The notes under the pieces: generated by a model | Seen by the model: the letters and a program-made list of their open reading frames with translations, nothing else | Told to the model about the DNA's origin: nothing | Database searches by the model: none | Translations under genes and position numbers: made by a program | Assembly (NCBI GenBank): GCA_003450815.1 | Contig: DMES01000077.1 | Location: 124,001 to 188,000, forward strand | Direction: 5' to 3' | Origin: Elusimicrobiota bacterium | GTDB taxonomy: Bacteria > Elusimicrobiota > Elusimicrobia > Elusimicrobiales > UBA9959 | Length of the DNA: 64,000 nucleotides | In this document: positions 34,674 to 44,341 of the stretch, piece by piece | How positions within the stretch are numbered: the stretch's first letter is position 1 | Layout of the letters: every line of letters starts with the position of its first letter

Positions 34674-37600
34674 ATTTCAGCTTTAAAATCAAACAAAACC
34701 ATGCCGCAATCTTTTTTATGTGTCTGTTCCAGGCTGTTTTCTTGAAAGCTCCCGGCAACCTATTTGCCCAAAATAAAAGCATTGACACGGTACAGGCAGC
34801 CGCCATAGAAAGCGCTCTTGCGACAGCGGGGGTTGATAAAAAGTTTGTCATAGAAAACAGCCCGCTGGCGGCGGGGGTTGAAAAAGGGTTTAGCATAAAA
34901 GACATCAAAGCGTCCGCGGAAGCAGAAAAAGAGCCTGACTCCGTGATAGCCGAAAAGATAAAGAAAGAGAAAAAACCGGAAAATAGATTTGCGGCCCAAC
35001 AGATGCAAGAGATTCCCAAAGGGCCGCAGAAGTTCGGCGCGGAACTCTTTTACCCGGCGCGCGGCAGGATAAGGATGATGGAAAAGGGGCTTACAGACGG
35101 CTGGTTGCCCGAGACTAACCATAGAGATGCCCTTACCGGCTTTGTGGGGCCTTTGGACATGGCAGCGGCGTATGTAAACGCCACCATGCCGCCGTCATAC
35201 ATACTCAATCCGGGTGACCAGTTGATTATTAATTTCTGGGGCGACAACATCGAACTGATGACGGTTAAACTGCTTGTTGATGAAAAAGGAGAAGTGGGCA
35301 TACCTAAGGTTGGGATGCTAGTGGTGCGCGGGATGAGTCTTCCCCAATTCCAAGAGGCCGTTAAAAAACAGCTTGACCGCGTTTTCAGGGGCAATGTAAG
35401 CCTTATAGCCACGCTTGACAAGCTGCGGAGCATACAGATATTCGTCACGGGAGAAGCCTTCCGCCCCGGCAATTACGCCGTAAGCGCCGTTTCAACACTT
35501 TTTAACGCGCTTTACGCCTGCGGCGGCCCCAACGACAATGGCTCTTTGAGGGATATAAAGCTGATACGCGACGGGAAAACCTCAACCGTTGATTTTTACA
35601 GCTACCTCATAAACGGAGACAGTGCGCAGGATTATCCACTGCTGGCCGGCGATGTTATTTTTATCTCCAAGGCCAGAAAGCAGGTAACCATAGACGGGGA
35701 AGTGTATCGCCCGGCCATATACGAGCTGAAAGAAGAGGCGGAAAAGCTTAGCGATTTGATTAAACTGGCCGACGGCGTAAAGCCAACGGCGGTAAAGCAG
35801 CAGGTGCAGATTATATCCGTTATCCCCAACAAGGAAAGGGTCATAATGGATATTGATCTGACAAAAGAAGGGCCTTCCTCCAACCCCGTTTTAATTGACA
35901 ATGATACGGTTATGATCTTCACGGTACCCATGTCTATTGGCAATATGGTAACACTGGAGGGCAAGGCGGCAAGGCCGGGAAAATACGAGCTTAAGAAGGA
36001 TATGCGGGTTGCCGACCTTTTCACGGCCATAAACCCGCCCCTCGGAGAGGCCTATCTGGACAGAGCGGATATTATAAGGCTGAACAAAGACAGGAAAACC
36101 ACCGCGTTGCTATCGGTGGATCTGGGCAAGGCTTTGGCAAAGGACCTGGCGCACAATATACCGCTTTACCCGATGGACAGGATAATTGTTTACTCAAAAT
36201 GGGATGTTAAATTCCTTCAGCCGCGCAGGGTGGTTATTACCGGCGCAGTCCAGAAGCCCGGGGATTACGAGCGCTCTGACGGTATGATGGTTAAAGACCT
36301 GCTGGTTATGGCCGGCGGCGCTATGCCAAACGCCTATCTTGACAGGGCGGAACTGCTGAGGTACGACTATGCAACGGGGAAATACACCAATATTGAGCTG
36401 AACATCATAAAAGCGCAGGAGGGGTCGGACTCTGACAACCTCCTTCTTCAGGATGGGGATAATGTTACCCTGTATACCAACGAGGAAAAGACTTTCACCC
36501 CGGCGCGAGTAGTGTCTATTGAAGGTTACATCCAAAGGCCGGGCAAATATACGCGGTTTGAAGGCATGAAGATAAAAGACCTGCTGGACATGGCGGGCGG
36601 AGCACTGCCGGGCGCACATGACAGGATAGAGCTGGCAAGCGCAAGGACTAAAGGAAAAACTGAGATTCAAACACTCAGCCTGGCGTTAATAGCCAAGGAT
36701 GACGCCGGCCAGAACATACTGGTTAAGGACGGGGACATGGTAACCGTTCTTGGAGAATCGGATTTTTATGGAACCCCCCGCTGGGTAAAAGTGGAGGGAG
36801 AGGTAAAGACGCCGGGTAGCTATGCTTTGTACGGTAAAAATGACAGGTTAAGCGACATCATCCGCAGGGCGGGTGGGGTTACGGAATTCGCGCATATAAA
36901 GGGGACTGTCTTTATGCGCAGGGCGGAATATCTTCCTTCAGATAACCAGAAAAACGATGTTCTTCGGGTTAACAAGATGTTGGAGGAGGGGAACCTCTTG
37001 GAGTACGAGCGGCAGGTGGCCAAAAACAGGCTTCTTATGCAGAAGGAGTTTGGCGCCAAAGAAGCAGCCCAACCTTTAAGTTCCAATACCTCCATAGTAA
37101 CAAGCGGCGCGTCTTCGGCCCAGGCAGCCGCAATCGGTTCGGCTCCCGGAGTAGCGCTGGCGGCGGGCCAGACAGTAGCGGGTGTTATGGATATTTTTGG
37201 CGCCTTACCGGGCATTGCCGGCAGAGCAAGAAAGCTTGGGGAGTACGAACTTAATCAGTCAAACCGAATTGTTGTCAATATTAAAGAAGCCCTGGCAAAC
37301 AAAGGGGATAAAGAGGACTTGACGCTTATGGAGGGCGATACGATTTTTATCCCGCAAAAAGAGGAAACGGTAAGTGTTATAGGAGCGGTGATGCGGCCCA
37401 CCACGGTGCATCACAACAGCGCCAGGTACATGGACTATATAAAAATGTCGGGGGATTATACCGATGACGCAAACACCGCCAGGACCATGGTAATGCGGGT
37501 GGATGGCAGCATCTGCCAGGCAAAAAATGTAAAAGCCATAGAGCCGGGCGATATAATATATGTCCCGACCAAGGTGATGGTCGCCGAGGTGGTTGAAAAA

Positions 37601-37687
37601 TCAGACAAGGTTATAGGCGTAATAAAGTACGCATTGACCACGGTGGCAAGCGTGGTTGTATTCCTGGCGCTGCTGCATATGTTTTAA
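34670..37687 (+). CDS. Wza-like polysaccharide exporter with seven SLBB domains
   Basis: A 1005-residue protein with a signal peptide (residues 1-34, ending FAQ). Then come a Poly_export domain (SYILNPGDQLIINFWGD, about 165-240) and seven SLBB-like repeats recognisable by xVxGxVxxPGxY: ITGEAFRPGNY-type at 35440, IDGEVYRPAIY, LEGKAARPGKY, ITGAVQKPGDY, IEGYIQRPGKY, VEGEVKTPGSY and VIGAVMRPTTV. A C-terminal membrane helix follows (YALTTVASVVVFLALLHMF). E. coli Wza has two SLBB domains and about 380 residues, so this exporter is far longer; a tall periplasmic tube can be inferred. No lipobox cysteine was seen at the signal end. Confidence 0.9.
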   Translation: MNFSFKIKQNHAAIFFMCLFQAVFLKAPGNLFAQNKSIDTVQAAAIESALATAGVDKKFVIENSPLAAGVEKGFSIKDIKASAEAEKEPDSVIAEKIKKEKKPENRFAAQQMQEIPKGPQKFGAELFYPARGRIRMMEKGLTDGWLPETNHRDALTGFVGPLDMAAAYVNATMPPSYILNPGDQLIINFWGDNIELMTVKLLVDEKGEVGIPKVGMLVVRGMSLPQFQEAVKKQLDRVFRGNVSLIATLDKLRSIQIFVTGEAFRPGNYAVSAVSTLFNALYACGGPNDNGSLRDIKLIRDGKTSTVDFYSYLINGDSAQDYPLLAGDVIFISKARKQVTIDGEVYRPAIYELKEEAEKLSDLIKLADGVKPTAVKQQVQIISVIPNKERVIMDIDLTKEGPSSNPVLIDNDTVMIFTVPMSIGNMVTLEGKAARPGKYELKKDMRVADLFTAINPPLGEAYLDRADIIRLNKDRKTTALLSVDLGKALAKDLAHNIPLYPMDRIIVYSKWDVKFLQPRRVVITGAVQKPGDYERSDGMMVKDLLVMAGGAMPNAYLDRAELLRYDYATGKYTNIELNIIKAQEGSDSDNLLLQDGDNVTLYTNEEKTFTPARVVSIEGYIQRPGKYTRFEGMKIKDLLDMAGGALPGAHDRIELASARTKGKTEIQTLSLALIAKDDAGQNILVKDGDMVTVLGESDFYGTPRWVKVEGEVKTPGSYALYGKNDRLSDIIRRAGGVTEFAHIKGTVFMRRAEYLPSDNQKNDVLRVNKMLEEGNLLEYERQVAKNRLLMQKEFGAKEAAQPLSSNTSIVTSGASSAQAAAIGSAPGVALAAGQTVAGVMDIFGALPGIAGRARKLGEYELNQSNRIVVNIKEALANKGDKEDLTLMEGDTIFIPQKEETVSVIGAVMRPTTVHHNSARYMDYIKMSGDYTDDANTARTMVMRVDGSICQAKNVKAIEPGDIIYVPTKVMVAEVVEKSDKVIGVIKYALTTVASVVVFLALLHMF

Positions 37688-37759
37688 GTACAGCTGTATT
37701 GAAGGCGGCCGTAAGCGGCCGCAACCGGCTGGTTTACTGCGCGGCGGTTTTTAAACATT

Positions 37760-38587
37760 ATGAACACCGAAAGGAAGCTGGTTATTGAGGCGGGCCGGAT
37801 GGAAAAGCACTACTGGGCAGACCTGTGGCAATACAGGGAGCTTTTCTATTTCCTTGCCTGGCGCGACATACTTGTAAGGTATAAGCAGACGGTTATCGGG
37901 GTCCTTTGGGCCGTGATAAGGCCGTTTATCACCATGGTGATATTCACCATTATTTTCGGAAAACTCGCCAAACTGCCTTCCAACGGAGCCCCGTATCCGG
38001 TGCTGGTTTTTTCGGCTATGCTGCCCTGGCAGTTTTTCGCCGCTTCTTTGGGGGATGCCAGCGCAAGCCTGGTTGGCAACGCCAATCTTATTTCCAAAAT
38101 ATATTTCCCCCGCATTATCATCCCCGCCAGCACGGTTATCTCCGGATTTGTGGATTTTATGATCTCATTTTCCATGCTTGCCGCGCTTATGGCCTGGTAC
38201 AGGTTTATTCCGGACTGGAGGATTGTTACTCTGCCGTTGTTTACACTGCTGGCCATAGCCGTTTCCATGGGTATAGGACTCTGGTTTACCGCGTTAAATG
38301 TAAAGTACAGGGATTTCCGTTATATAGTTCCGTTTATTGTGCAGTTCGGGCTGTATGTCTCCCCCGTCGGTTTCAGCAGCACTGTGATTCCAGATAAATG
38401 GCGGCTTCTGTACTCGCTTAACCCGATGGTGGGTGTTATTGACGGATTCAGGTGGGCGATATTGGGCGGCAGTAATGCTATTTACTGGCCCGGCTTCCTG
38501 CTATCGGTTCTGCTGGTGCTTGTTATTCTAGCCGGGAGCATCAGGTATTTCCGAAGCGTCGAAAGAACTTTCGCTGATATAATTTAA
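37760..38587 (+). CDS. wzm: ABC-2 type polysaccharide export permease (Wzm/TagG-like)
   Basis: A 275-residue membrane protein with about six helices. Seen: YRELFYFLAWRDILVRYKQT at the start, VLWAVIRPFITMVIFTIIFG, SPVGFSSTVIPDKWRLLYSL-type loop and PMVGVIDGFRWAILG, typical of ABC-2 exporters of O-antigen or teichoic acids. It pairs with the ATPase encoded next (1-base overlap TAATG). Export before polymer extension outside is not needed in this pathway, which coexists here with a Wzz-like protein. Confidence 0.93.
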   Translation: MNTERKLVIEAGRMEKHYWADLWQYRELFYFLAWRDILVRYKQTVIGVLWAVIRPFITMVIFTIIFGKLAKLPSNGAPYPVLVFSAMLPWQFFAASLGDASASLVGNANLISKIYFPRIIIPASTVISGFVDFMISFSMLAALMAWYRFIPDWRIVTLPLFTLLAIAVSMGIGLWFTALNVKYRDFRYIVPFIVQFGLYVSPVGFSSTVIPDKWRLLYSLNPMVGVIDGFRWAILGGSNAIYWPGFLLSVLLVLVILAGSIRYFRSVERTFADII

Positions 38588-39840
38588 TGATCGCAATAAA
38601 AGTTGAAAACCTCTCTAAAAAGTACATAATTTCCCATCAGAAGCGGGAACGCTATACCGCGCTCAGGGATGTTCTTGCCAGGAAGGCGAAAGAAATATTT
38701 TCCAGCCGGAAAAGCCCCCAAATAACAACAGAGGATTTTTACGCGCTCAAAGATGTTTCTTTCGAGGTGCAATGCGGCGACCGTATCGGAATAATAGGCC
38801 GAAACGGCGCCGGGAAATCCACGCTGCTTAAAATTCTCAGCAGGATAACGGAGCCCACAAAAGGCAGGGTGACGCTCAACGGCAGGGTGGCAAGCCTCCT
38901 GGAGGTGGGAACCGGGTTCCACCCCGAACTTACGGGCCGGGAAAACATTTTTTTAAACGGCGCCATACTGGGCATGTCAAAAGCGGAAATAAAAAGAAAA
39001 TTTGACGAAATAGTGGCCTTTGCCGAAACGGAAAAATTTCTTGACACTCCCGTAAAGTATTATTCGTCGGGAATGTATGTGCGGCTCGCTTTTGCGGTGG
39101 CCGCTCATCTTGAACCCGAAATACTTGTGGTGGACGAAGTCCTGGCGGTAGGGGACGCTCAATTCCAGAAAAAATGCATGAACAAAATGGGCAGTGTCGC
39201 TCAGGAGGGACGGACGGTCCTTTTTGTCAGCCACAATATAGGCGCTATCAGGAAACTTTGCAATAAAGCGGTGCTTTTGAAAAACGGGAAACTGCAGGCT
39301 CAGGGAGAAGTTTCGGAAGTGGTGAACAGATATATCTGCGACATTGAAAATACCGGCATGGAAACCGATTTCGCCGCAATTATAGCCAGACTTCCGCATG
39401 AACCCGCGTTTAAATTTACGGGCATTGAGGTTGAAAAGCACGATGCCGGCCCGGGAATGCGGTTCATATATACCAAAGATATCAATATTGCGCTGAAATA
39501 TGAGGTTATGGAAGCCAAAAGCAAGCTTTTTGTTGTTCTGGAAATTCTGGACTCGGAAGGCAATGTGCTGGTGGAATCTTTTCACAATCCCCGCGATCTT
39601 AACCCTGTGCCCAAGGGCGCATATGTTTCGCGAGCGGTGCTTCCGGGCGGATTCCTGCTTCCGCGCGTTTACGAAGTGCGCATATACGCCGGGATTTTCG
39701 GCGAACGGGATTTTTTCCGGCCGCCGGTATCGTTTGTGATGGAAACAGTTCATGACGGGGCTGCGGACATGGTTTACGACACCAGGCCTCTTCAGGGGAG
39801 ATTCGTCCTGCCGGTGAAATGGGACAATGTGAAGTTATGA
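38587..39840 (+). CDS. wzt: ABC polysaccharide export ATPase with Wzt C-terminal carbohydrate-binding domain
   Basis: A 417-residue protein. The ATPase domain (1-about 245) has Walker A GRNGAGKSTLL, signature YSSGMYVRLAFA and Walker B ILVVDEVLAVGD, with the H-loop FVSHN. Residues about 270-412 are a Wzt_C beta-sandwich (FTGIEVEKHDAGPGMRFIYT, VVLEILDSEGNVLVESF, LPRVYEVRIYAGIFG), which reads the end-modified polymer before export. A terminal modification such as methylation is therefore expected, and a methyltransferase gene follows at once with ATGA overlap. Confidence 0.94.
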   Translation: MIAIKVENLSKKYIISHQKRERYTALRDVLARKAKEIFSSRKSPQITTEDFYALKDVSFEVQCGDRIGIIGRNGAGKSTLLKILSRITEPTKGRVTLNGRVASLLEVGTGFHPELTGRENIFLNGAILGMSKAEIKRKFDEIVAFAETEKFLDTPVKYYSSGMYVRLAFAVAAHLEPEILVVDEVLAVGDAQFQKKCMNKMGSVAQEGRTVLFVSHNIGAIRKLCNKAVLLKNGKLQAQGEVSEVVNRYICDIENTGMETDFAAIIARLPHEPAFKFTGIEVEKHDAGPGMRFIYTKDINIALKYEVMEAKSKLFVVLEILDSEGNVLVESFHNPRDLNPVPKGAYVSRAVLPGGFLLPRVYEVRIYAGIFGERDFFRPPVSFVMETVHDGAADMVYDTRPLQGRFVLPVKWDNVKL

Positions 39841-40679
39841 AATGTTATTTGTGCGGTTCAGCAGAACATGTTGAAAGGCCCGGAAAAGTCCGCGACAATG
39901 CCGGGCTTAAAGTGTATGAATGCCTCTCCTGCGGCCTTGTATTTTTGTCTTCGTTCAAACACATCGGTAAAGGTTTTTACGAACAGTCCGGAATGCACGG
40001 CGGCGATGTTCCGCTGGAGAATTGGCTTAAGGAAACCGCTCCTGACGATGAGCGGCGGTTCCGCTTTCTTGAACAGTATATGCGCGGCAAATCGGTTCTG
40101 GATTTCGGCTGCGGCAACGGCGGCTTTATTGAAAGGGCCGCTGCGGTGGCAGACGGAGTCTCCGGCCTGGAGCCGGAACAGAGGCTTAAAGCTTATTTTC
40201 AGAAAAAAGGGATCCGTGTGTTTCCCGAGATAAGCGGTCTGAAAGAAAAATGGGATATCATTACCATGTTCCATGTGCTTGAGCACCTTCCGGACCCGCG
40301 AAAGACGCTAAAGGAGCTTGCCGGGAAGCTCAAGCCGGGGGGAAAAGTTATCGTAGAGGTTCCCAACTCAAAGGACGCTTTGCTGACGCTTTATAAAAGC
40401 GGACCGTTTTCAGAATTTACATATTGGAGCTGCCATCTTTTTCTGTTCAATGCCGCCACCCTTTCCGCCGTGGCTGAGCAGGCCGGGTACAGGGTGGAAT
40501 TTATAAAGCATATTCAGAGATATCCTGTTTCGAACCACCTGCACTGGCTGGCCGAAGGAAAGCCGGGGGGGCACTCGAAATGGCAGTTCGTCGACTCTCC
40601 GGAATTAAACTCGGCTTATGAAAATTCGCTGGGCGGGCTTGGCATAACCGACACTGTTATGGCGGGACTGAGCATATGA
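39837..40679 (+). CDS. Zinc-ribbon SAM methyltransferase
   Basis: A 280-residue protein with an N-terminal Cys cluster (CYLCGSAE and CLSCGLVF, two CxxC) followed by a methyltransferase domain: VLDFGCGNGGFIERAA, GLEPEQRL, DIITMFHVLEHLPDPRKTL and LKPGGKVIVEVPN. This is the Methyltransf_23 plus zinc-ribbon layout, common in sugar C-methylation or chain-end methylation. The ATG at 39837 overlaps the wzt stop (ATGA). Good candidate for the chain-terminating methylation read by the Wzt C-domain; this is inference from the neighbourhood. Confidence 0.85.
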   Translation: MKCYLCGSAEHVERPGKVRDNAGLKVYECLSCGLVFLSSFKHIGKGFYEQSGMHGGDVPLENWLKETAPDDERRFRFLEQYMRGKSVLDFGCGNGGFIERAAAVADGVSGLEPEQRLKAYFQKKGIRVFPEISGLKEKWDIITMFHVLEHLPDPRKTLKELAGKLKPGGKVIVEVPNSKDALLTLYKSGPFSEFTYWSCHLFLFNAATLSAVAEQAGYRVEFIKHIQRYPVSNHLHWLAEGKPGGHSKWQFVDSPELNSAYENSLGGLGITDTVMAGLSI

Positions 40680-41161
40680 AAAAGATTTCGCTCCGTGACC
40701 TGGAGCTTATCGTTTATGATTTTGACGGGGTTATGACCGACAATACGGCGCTGTTGGCCGCGGACGGGAGGGAATTTGTCAGGGTGAACCGGTCTGACGG
40801 AATGGCGGTCGGCAAGCTGTCGGAAATGGGAATTTTACAGATAATACTTACCAGCGAGACAAATCCGGTTGTGGACGCAAGGGCCCGCAAACTGAAACTG
40901 AAAGTGCTTTCGGGAATTAAAGACAAACAAACCGCCCTTGCGCGCTACTGCGCCAAAAACGGAATATCGCTTGGGAAAGTATTGTACATCGGCAACGATA
41001 TTAACGATTTGCGGGCTATGCTGTCCGTAGGATTGCCGGTTTGCCCTTCCGACGCATACGCGGAGATAAAGGCCATATCCGTACTTGTGCTTAAAACCGC
41101 CGGCGGAAAAGGCGTTGTCAGGGAACTGCTGTATTATCTGACCGAAAGGAGAAAAACATGA
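40676..41161 (+). CDS. KdsC-like HAD phosphatase
   Basis: A 161-residue HAD enzyme with motif I VYDFDGVMTDN, motif II ILTSETN, and GNDINDLRAM with the downstream PSDAYAEIKAISVLVLKTAGGKGVVREL, which is characteristic of KdsC and the phosphatase part of CMP-sialic acid synthetases. It removes the phosphate from Kdo-8-P or a nonulosonate-9-P. The neighbouring NeuB-type synthase makes the second substrate more likely. Overlaps its neighbours on both sides by ATGA (40676 and 41158). Confidence 0.9.
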   Translation: MKKISLRDLELIVYDFDGVMTDNTALLAADGREFVRVNRSDGMAVGKLSEMGILQIILTSETNPVVDARARKLKLKVLSGIKDKQTALARYCAKNGISLGKVLYIGNDINDLRAMLSVGLPVCPSDAYAEIKAISVLVLKTAGGKGVVRELLYYLTERRKT

Positions 41162-42378
41162 CGACTCTTGTAAATCCCATCAAGTATCTTGGCAATGAGC
41201 TGGAGTATCTGAAGAAAGTGCTTGAAGGTGAATCCTGGTCGGCCACAGGCGGAAGCTGGACCAACACTTTTGAGCGGGAATTCGCAAAAAAACTTGGCTT
41301 GAAATATGCTGTCGCGTTCAATTCCGGGACCTCAACCCTTCACGCCGCGCTGGAAGCGGCGGGGGTGGGCCCCGGAGATGAAGTGATCTCTCCGGCGCTA
41401 ACCGTGATCATGGATACCGCCGCGACAATTCACGCGAACGCGGTACCGGTGTACGCGGATATAGATCCGGAAACTTTCAACCTTGACCCTAAAGATGTTG
41501 AAAAGCGCATAACCGGAAAAACCAAAGCCATTATAGCTGTTTCTTTATATGGCCTTCCCTGCGATATGGACGCGCTGTTAAAGATAGCCAAAAAGCATAA
41601 TATTGCGCTTATTGAGGACAATGCTCAATCAGTGCTGGCGAAGTATAAAGGCAGATTGTTGGGAACTTTTGGGGATATGGCAAGCTTTAGTTTTGAAAAC
41701 ACTAAGCATATTTCGTGCGGAGAGGGCGGGATGATAGCTACCAATTCGGAGAAATACGCCGAAGCCGTGCGCAAGATAGGCGGACACGGGTTTAAGAATC
41801 TGAGGGCCGAGGAAGGCCGGGTAAGGCTTAACCAGGATGTCTTTCAGAGCCCTCACTATAAGCGGCACGATGTGCTTGGCTGGAACTACCGCCTTGCCGA
41901 ATTCAATTCCGCGGTGGCGCTGGCCCAGCTTGAGCGCGTTGACGAACTGGTTGATTTGAGAATGAAGAGCGCTGAAATGTTCATAAACGCAATGTCACAA
42001 TGTGACTACCTTATCCCCCAGAAAACCCCGGGCGACTGCGTCAACACATATTATACGCTCGGCGTCGTTTATAATGGTTTGGAGAAGAAAGGCGTTTCCT
42101 GGGAGGAGTTCAGAAAGATGTATATCTCTGAAGGAGGGGACGGTGTTTATGGCGCGTGGAGCGTGCCTTACTTAGAACCGGTTATCGCCGAACGGCGGTT
42201 CGCCGGGAGATGTCCCTGGGTTTATAAAAATGTCCGCTATGAAAAAGGGCTTTGTCCCCAGGCCGAGCGAATTCAGCCCAAGATAATGCAGTTCAAGACC
42301 AATTACAGGGACCTGGATCTTGCAAAGCGCAAGGCGGCGGTTCTGGAGAAAGTGATAAAGAAAGTTTCAGCAAAATAA
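41158..42378 (+). CDS. DegT/DnrJ/EryC1 sugar aminotransferase (1 of 4)
   Basis: A 406-residue PLP enzyme: FNSGTSTLHAALEAAGVGPGDEV, ALIEDNAQSVLAKYKGRLLGTFG, and the PLP lysine in FSFENTKHISCGEGGMI. The lysine is present, so it should be a true aminotransferase acting on a nucleotide-linked keto sugar. It falls between the KdsC-like phosphatase and the SPASM radical SAM gene, in a set that ends with NeuB and a cytidylyltransferase, so the amine it adds is probably part of an 8- or 9-carbon sugar pathway. Overlaps the upstream gene by 4 bases. Confidence 0.92.
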   Translation: MTTLVNPIKYLGNELEYLKKVLEGESWSATGGSWTNTFEREFAKKLGLKYAVAFNSGTSTLHAALEAAGVGPGDEVISPALTVIMDTAATIHANAVPVYADIDPETFNLDPKDVEKRITGKTKAIIAVSLYGLPCDMDALLKIAKKHNIALIEDNAQSVLAKYKGRLLGTFGDMASFSFENTKHISCGEGGMIATNSEKYAEAVRKIGGHGFKNLRAEEGRVRLNQDVFQSPHYKRHDVLGWNYRLAEFNSAVALAQLERVDELVDLRMKSAEMFINAMSQCDYLIPQKTPGDCVNTYYTLGVVYNGLEKKGVSWEEFRKMYISEGGDGVYGAWSVPYLEPVIAERRFAGRCPWVYKNVRYEKGLCPQAERIQPKIMQFKTNYRDLDLAKRKAAVLEKVIKKVSAK

Positions 42379-42394
42379 AAGACGGACGGCTAAA

Positions 42395-43450
42395 ATGTTT
42401 GACATAAACTTCTACATGAGCAGTTATGAGCTTCAAAAGAGGCTCGCTTCAGGCGAAAAACTTGCCCGGGAACATGTTATGCGGGAGTTCGAAAAGGCGC
42501 GGAGCCGCAAGCCCGTGGTTTACAACATAGAAACCACCAATGCCTGCAACATGAAATGCAGAATGTGTCCCCGCACCACTATGATGACGCGGAAAGTGGA
42601 AACAATGGACAAAGGCCTTTTCGGCGCGGTTGTGGGGCAGCTGGAGCCTTTCCCCCCGGGCTTGTGGGCCAAGTGGGAGGAATTCGTCCTGAGGGAATAT
42701 GGCATCCCGAAGGATGCGATGAGCGAAAACCATTTCTTCCTGCATATCATTCCCAAAGTAATACAGCTTCACGGCTACGGCGATCCGCTTTTGGATGTAA
42801 ATATGCCCGATTATGTTAAGCTGCTGGCGGACAGGGGATTTAAGTCTTATTTCAGCTGCAATCCGGCAAATATTGACATTGATAAGACCGTGCGGATGTT
42901 CGAAAACGGCCTCAATTACATAAAGTACTCAATAGAGTCGGTTGATGACGCGAAGCACAAGGCTATCAGGGGAGAGGCCTCGGATTTTTCAGGAAGCTAC
43001 AGGAATATAACGCGGCTTCTTGAACTTAAGGCCAAGAGGGGCTACAAAACCGTAATTATCATTACCATGCTTGACCTCAACAGGACTGGGCAGGCGGGGG
43101 AATACGAAAAGCTTAATGAGGTTTTTCAAGGCGCGGGCGTATACATATACCTCAAGAGCGAAGACCAGCAGTGGTACAGGAAGGATTTTCACGGCACCAA
43201 GTCGGTTCACTGGTCTGAAATCTGCAAACATCCCTGGATGTCGGCCACCGTAAAATCGAACGGCGAAGTGGTCATGTGCATGGAAGACTTTAACAACGAG
43301 ATAATACTCGGTGACGCGAGAAAAGAGTCTCTTGAAAGCATTTGGAACGGGAGCAAATACGAAAAGTTCAGAAAAGACCACTTTGACCTGGCCAAAGGGA
43401 TTAAGTGTACCGAAGAGTGCGACATGAAAATGGCAGGGGAATATTTTTGA
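42395..43450 (+). CDS. SPASM-domain radical SAM enzyme
   Basis: A 351-residue radical SAM protein with the cluster motif CNMKCRMC (C51, C55, C58) after NIETTNA. A long insert (about residues 75-115, FPPGLWAKWEEFVLREYGIP) interrupts the usual spacing before IQLHGYGDPLLDVN. The C-terminal SPASM part has VVMCMEDFNNEIILGDARKE and CTEECDMK, giving the extra cluster cysteines. SPASM enzymes work on peptides, and some on carbohydrates. Its position inside a nonulosonate-type gene set suggests sugar chemistry such as dehydrogenation or dehydration. Substrate unknown. Confidence 0.88.
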   Translation: MFDINFYMSSYELQKRLASGEKLAREHVMREFEKARSRKPVVYNIETTNACNMKCRMCPRTTMMTRKVETMDKGLFGAVVGQLEPFPPGLWAKWEEFVLREYGIPKDAMSENHFFLHIIPKVIQLHGYGDPLLDVNMPDYVKLLADRGFKSYFSCNPANIDIDKTVRMFENGLNYIKYSIESVDDAKHKAIRGEASDFSGSYRNITRLLELKAKRGYKTVIIITMLDLNRTGQAGEYEKLNEVFQGAGVYIYLKSEDQQWYRKDFHGTKSVHWSEICKHPWMSATVKSNGEVVMCMEDFNNEIILGDARKESLESIWNGSKYEKFRKDHFDLAKGIKCTEECDMKMAGEYF

Positions 43451-43458
43451 GGTGCTAA

Positions 43459-44340
43459 ATGGCAAATAAAACGATCAAACTTGCCGGTCACGAGATCGGC
43501 GAAAAGAAACCGGTTTTCTTAATCGCAGAAATAGGCATTAATCACAACGGAAGCCTTGAGACGGCAAAAAAACTGATAGATGCGTCTTTCGCCTGCAACT
43601 GGCACTGCGTTAAATTCCAAAAAAGAACGCCCGATATATGCGTTCCGGAAAAGCAAAAAGGCGTCCTGCGCGACACCCCCTGGGGAAAGATTACCTACCT
43701 GGACTACAGGCATAAGGTGGAGTTTCAGGAAAAGGAATACGCTTACATAGACAAATACTGCGCTGAAAAGCCCGTTATGTGGACTGCGTCGGCGTGGGAT
43801 ATACCAAGCCTGGAGTTCCTGCTTAAGCGGAACGTGCCGTTCGTCAAAATACCTTCGGCAAAAATGACCGAGGATGATTTTGTCCGTGAGGCCGCCAAGT
43901 CAGGCGTTCCCGTGGTGCTTTCAACCGGCATGAGCACCGTTGAGGAGATGGACCACGCCGTTGAGCTCCTTGAAAAGAGCTCAAAAGGCGACTATGTGCT
44001 GATGCATACCAATTCCGCCTATCCGGCCGCGCATGAAGACCTTAATTTGAATGTGATGGGTTTTTTGAAAGAGCGATATAAGTGTCTTGTGGGGTATAGC
44101 GGGCACGAATACGACCTGGAGCCCACCGTAATAGCGGCGGTGCTGGGCGCCGTTATGGTGGAAAGGCATGTTACGCTGGCTCATGACATGTGGGGCTCCG
44201 ATCATTTTGCCAGCCTTGAGGTTCACGCCATGGATCTGCTGGCCAAAAGGATAAAAAGCGTGAGCGCTATCATAGGCGACGGCATAAAGAGAATGACGCC
44301 GAAGGAAACCGAAGCCAGAAACAAACTGAGGGGATATTGA
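43459..44340 (+). CDS. NeuB-type nonulosonic acid synthase without SAF domain
   Basis: A 293-residue protein with the NeuB barrel: FLIAEIGINHNGSLETAKKL, CVKFQKRTPD, KIPSAKMTED, VVLSTGMSTVEEM, VGYSGHEYDLEPT and EKHVTL-like VERHVTLAHDMWGSDHFASLE. It condenses PEP with an N-acyl aminohexose to give a sialic-, pseudaminic- or legionaminic-type acid. Canonical NeuB proteins run to about 345 residues with a C-terminal antifreeze-like SAF domain that closes the partner active site; here the protein ends right after KETEARNKLRGY. Ends next to the cytidylyltransferase. Confidence 0.92.
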   Translation: MANKTIKLAGHEIGEKKPVFLIAEIGINHNGSLETAKKLIDASFACNWHCVKFQKRTPDICVPEKQKGVLRDTPWGKITYLDYRHKVEFQEKEYAYIDKYCAEKPVMWTASAWDIPSLEFLLKRNVPFVKIPSAKMTEDDFVREAAKSGVPVVLSTGMSTVEEMDHAVELLEKSSKGDYVLMHTNSAYPAAHEDLNLNVMGFLKERYKCLVGYSGHEYDLEPTVIAAVLGAVMVERHVTLAHDMWGSDHFASLEVHAMDLLAKRIKSVSAIIGDGIKRMTPKETEARNKLRGY

Positions 44341-44341
44341 G

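Noticed and set aside
38977..39753. 258-codon minus-strand frame over wzt
   Set aside because: The plus strand encodes an ATPase with all motifs and a Wzt C-domain; the shadow has a skewed His/Phe/Arg composition and no ribosome site.
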